From the NCBI GenBank assembly GCA_032123435.1, contig JAQBFJ010000095.1, positions 1 to 14,411 of the forward strand: a stretch of DNA of 14,411 nt, written 5' to 3'. The position numbers and the translations under genes are program-made. The DNA comes from JAQBFJ01 sp032123435. Lineage in GTDB: Bacteria; Verrucomicrobiota; Kiritimatiellia; UBA8416; JAQBFJ01. Positions 11,857 through 14,411 of this stretch are shown here, piece after piece. The notes beneath the pieces are model-generated. The model was not told where the DNA came from, made no database searches, and was given only the letters and a program-made list of their open reading frames with translations. The number at the start of each line of letters is the position of its first letter. Within the stretch, counting starts at the first letter, position 1.

Positions 11857-14411
11857 TTACGGGATCGAGCTGTTGACAAGTAGCGATGTTGGAATTTCAG
11901 GGGTTATAATTTTGAAATAATCGATGCACAGTGTGATGTCGGGCGGGCGGTGGAGGGTGAATTCCACTATTGCGCCTTGCCGCGGGACGTTAAAGGGTGT
12001 GTTTATGGTTATGAAATCATTTGTTTTTTCCGTGACGGGTATCCACTCGTGAGATGCGAGTATGTCGCGTTTTCTTGAATCAGGCTGAAGCTGGCCGGCG
12101 ATTTCCACGCGTATGGGTTCTGTGCATGTTGTTATGTTCCGGAACAGCAGGCGCGTTTCCAATATGTAGTCTCCGCCGGCCAGAAAACGGTATGGGCCGC
12201 GCACAATGAATGTTGCGGGATCCGATTTGTCGGTATGGACGAATCCGCGGCCTGATGCGTCTGGCTGTTGTTTTACGCGTCCTACATGGAACATATCTTC
12301 AGCTTCAAACAGCAGATTATTTTCTGTTTCAGCAAAGATCATATGCCATAGGTCCAATGTGACGGAGCAGTTGTTTATCCATGCTTCGAATTTTACTCTT
12401 GCCGCGGATGGAATATGCATAGGGAACTTGATCCATGCGTATTCACCTGATTCAGACAATTGGCTTGGCGACACTATTTGTTCGGTTAACGTTTCTCCTG
12501 ATTCAGTTAAGACAGCTTTCAGGACGAGCGAATTATATGTGTGAGTCAGGGGTTTTATGTTTTCCGAGGGAACAAGTTTGTATCGCAAAGCGAGGATATA
12601 TTGACCTGCGGGATAAATGCGGCCGCGGTTCATAAAAGCGCAGACAGGTTCTGTGTTTGTTTCTGTGGCCGTCAGGACTTTTCCGATAATACTGTCAGGA
12701 TCATTTATGATAGTTCCATTTTCCAGGGCGCCATAAACGCCTGGAACTGATATTCCAATCGGGCTTATGACATATGGCTGTTTATTGTTGGGGGGTGGAT
12801 CATCAATTACCCGGAACAAATCTATGGGATCCTGATGAGTAACCCATTCGAGGAACGGCGATTGTTTCAGTGACATGAGTGTCAGGTCTGCCGGGAAGAC
12901 GCTGACCCATTGCGGGGCGGGGAAAGCTTCAGGGTGGAAAGTTACATGTGAAATGTTCAGGGCGCTCGCTTTTATCCATTCATGATAACCGAATTGACCG
13001 ACATTAACCGTTTGTAATGGCTGAAAAACGTTTTCGTTATAACTCCTGGTTGCCACAGGGCTGTAGCCGTTGATCAGATAAGCTTTGCTGACAGTTATAT
13101 GGTACAGGAGATGTGCTGACCAGGCGCTGTCGCCGGGCCATACAGGGATAGCAAGAGTTCTTGCGTCCTTTTTTTCTTTTACGATTGTTTCATAGACAGG
13201 TGATGTTGGCGGTAAAAGGTTTATTCCCCTGGGGCCGCTCAGCCAGTAATCATGCGTGATGAGAAGGAGACAGCAGAACCATATGGCAATATACGCGATA
13301 GCGCCTTTGCGGCTTGATGCGATTGATTTGCGTATGCATGTTAAAGCATAAGCCGCCAATATACTGGCGGCGACAAAAGAGATGACAATAGCTCTGGCCG
13401 GCGTTCTGGAAAGGCCCAGAAGTGGTATCTTGGGAACGAGAGTGGAAAACGGCCGACAATGCGCGAGGCTGAGCACGAGCCCCATGATCATTATGGCGGA
13501 CCAGAAGATTGTTATAATAATATGTTTTGATTTATTTTTTCCGAATGTTCCTGTTGTCCACGGAAGAACAAGACCGAGTAATGAAAGAAGAATTACCCAC
13601 GGCCCCATGTAGATGCGTCTTTCGCCGGCAACGGTGATGTCCAGAAAGTCATGTAGCGTAGGTGATATCTTGTGGACAGGTCCGCCAGCTGAATGAAGGG
13701 CGGATTTATTTAATATAAAGAGTTTTACGCCTGCCAGATATATGAGTCCGGGGGCCGCTCCGATTGCCATGCCGGTGATCCATTTCAATGCGCGCGCGGT
13801 GAATATATGTTTATTCTTTTGAGTTTCAATAAACCACATGAAAACAAGTCGGCATGGCACATATAAAGCTATAAGCATAGAGGCGAAAAACGCGAGCTGC
13901 ATATCGGTGAAAGCCATTGATGAAAATGAGAAACCGGCGAGTACGGCTGGAATCGTTTTTCCGCGGCGTGCCGAAATTTCGGCCAGAAGTACAAACAAAG
14001 GCAGAAAAAAAACAGCGACTCCGTTGGGATGTCCGGCCATTAATTGCGGGAGACGGAAAGGCATTATCGTGAATATGGTTCCAGCGATAAATGAAGCGGT
14101 CAGATCACGGGTAAATACATGTGCTAATTTTGTCATTATAAGTCCGCATGCCAGAAAGGACAGAATGATAATGCAGTTATAAGCGAATATGGGTGACATC
14201 GTGCTGAAAAGGGCAAACAATACGCTTACGGGAAACTGCTGGCTGGTGAATCCGCGTGTTTCGGGCAGAGCGAATTCATAAGGATTGCTGAATGGAGGAA
14301 TGTGACCGGTCGAAGATTCTCCAAACAGCCAGTATTTATAATATAACTGTAAACAGTCATGTGGTGTAAGACGGACGATTTCTACGTCGGGCTGAGGCCC
14401 AACTTCGTATG
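11857..14411 (-). CDS. Large membrane protein, GT-C/YfhO-like, with sugar-binding-like C-terminus (N-terminus beyond window)
   Basis: The frame is open from the right edge to the TAA at 11857-11859, giving at least 850 residues. A TTG at 14220 could be read as a start, but the frame upstream of it is open and protein-like (HDCLQLYYKYWLFGE, PPFSNPYEFALPE), typical of the first outer loop of GT-C-type proteins. Residues 64 to about 400 contain about ten membrane segments. A soluble outer region follows (TSPVYETIVKEKKDARTLAI, PVWPGDSAWSAHLLYHITV), then two beta-rich domains: about 555-700, and 700-850 beginning LLFEAEDMFHVGRV, the opening of CBM6/galactose-binding-like modules. It probably transfers or handles sugars at the outer face of the inner membrane. 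It is convergent with the FrhB-type gene. Exact family is uncertain. Confidence 0.75.
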   Translation of the reverse strand, partial: YEVGPQPDVEIVRLTPHDCLQLYYKYWLFGESSTGHIPPFSNPYEFALPETRGFTSQQFPVSVLFALFSTMSPIFAYNCIIILSFLACGLIMTKLAHVFTRDLTASFIAGTIFTIMPFRLPQLMAGHPNGVAVFFLPLFVLLAEISARRGKTIPAVLAGFSFSSMAFTDMQLAFFASMLIALYVPCRLVFMWFIETQKNKHIFTARALKWITGMAIGAAPGLIYLAGVKLFILNKSALHSAGGPVHKISPTLHDFLDITVAGERRIYMGPWVILLSLLGLVLPWTTGTFGKNKSKHIIITIFWSAIMIMGLVLSLAHCRPFSTLVPKIPLLGLSRTPARAIVISFVAASILAAYALTCIRKSIASSRKGAIAYIAIWFCCLLLITHDYWLSGPRGINLLPPTSPVYETIVKEKKDARTLAIPVWPGDSAWSAHLLYHITVSKAYLINGYSPVATRSYNENVFQPLQTVNVGQFGYHEWIKASALNISHVTFHPEAFPAPQWVSVFPADLTLMSLKQSPFLEWVTHQDPIDLFRVIDDPPPNNKQPYVISPIGISVPGVYGALENGTIINDPDSIIGKVLTATETNTEPVCAFMNRGRIYPAGQYILALRYKLVPSENIKPLTHTYNSLVLKAVLTESGETLTEQIVSPSQLSESGEYAWIKFPMHIPSAARVKFEAWINNCSVTLDLWHMIFAETENNLLFEAEDMFHVGRVKQQPDASGRGFVHTDKSDPATFIVRGPYRFLAGGDYILETRLLFRNITTCTEPIRVEIAGQLQPDSRKRDILASHEWIPVTEKTNDFITINTPFNVPRQGAIVEFTLHRPPDITLCIDYFKIITPEIPTSLLVNSSIP

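Noticed and set aside
14218..14220. TTG 14220 as the start of the right-hand membrane protein
   Set aside because: The frame is open for 63 further residues to the window edge and these read like the conserved first outer loop of GT-C-type proteins, so the real start is outside the window.

Overview
This looks like a bacterial chromosomal window, apparently Gram-negative-like: AGGAG-type Shine-Dalgarno sites, lipobox lipoproteins and Sec signal peptides. No rRNA, tRNA or taxonomic marker gene is present. The gene mix (DUF3616, an exported Dabb lipoprotein, large two-part membrane glycosyltransferases, secreted DxDxDG-repeat proteins) reminds me of PVC-group or related environmental bacteria such as Kiritimatiellota or Lentisphaerota. 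That placement is an inference of low confidence.

Layout. (1) Positions 1-758, minus strand: the N-terminal part of an exported DUF3616 protein that runs off the left edge. (2) 759-1165: a gene-free stretch with a strong bulged inverted repeat. (3) 1166-4358, plus strand: a small coiled-coil protein, a Dabb-domain lipoprotein and a large GT-C-type membrane glycosyltransferase, possibly one operon. (4) 4368-4805, minus strand: a small lipoprotein, convergent with the glycosyltransferase and divergent from the next gene. (5) 4862-8541, plus strand: two secreted proteins. The first has 12 tandem ~44-residue DxDxDG repeats and is broken by one extra G in repeat 9. The second has a fibronectin-like and a carboxypeptidase-regulatory-like domain followed by 3 related repeats. 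Both end in the same ~114-residue C-terminal domain, which I do not recognise. A strong intrinsic terminator follows at 8595-8633. (6) 8649-11738, plus strand: a flippase-like LPG-synthase-TM protein, a hexapeptide acyltransferase and an FrhB-type iron-sulfur protein. (7) 11737-11768: a short purine-rich direct-repeat array in the gap between convergent genes. (8) 11857-14411, minus strand: a second large membrane protein with C-terminal beta-rich, sugar-binding-like domains, open at the right edge.

How it may work together (inference): the GT-C enzymes, the LPG-synthase-TM protein, the left-handed beta-helix acyltransferase and the FrhB-family protein are the kinds of genes found in surface polysaccharide or glycoprotein assembly loci. 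The two secreted calcium-loop repeat proteins with a common C-terminal module would be surface or extracellular proteins made next to that machinery. The most notable items are the shared C-terminal domain joined to two unrelated N-terminal architectures, and the single-base frameshift in the larger repeat protein.
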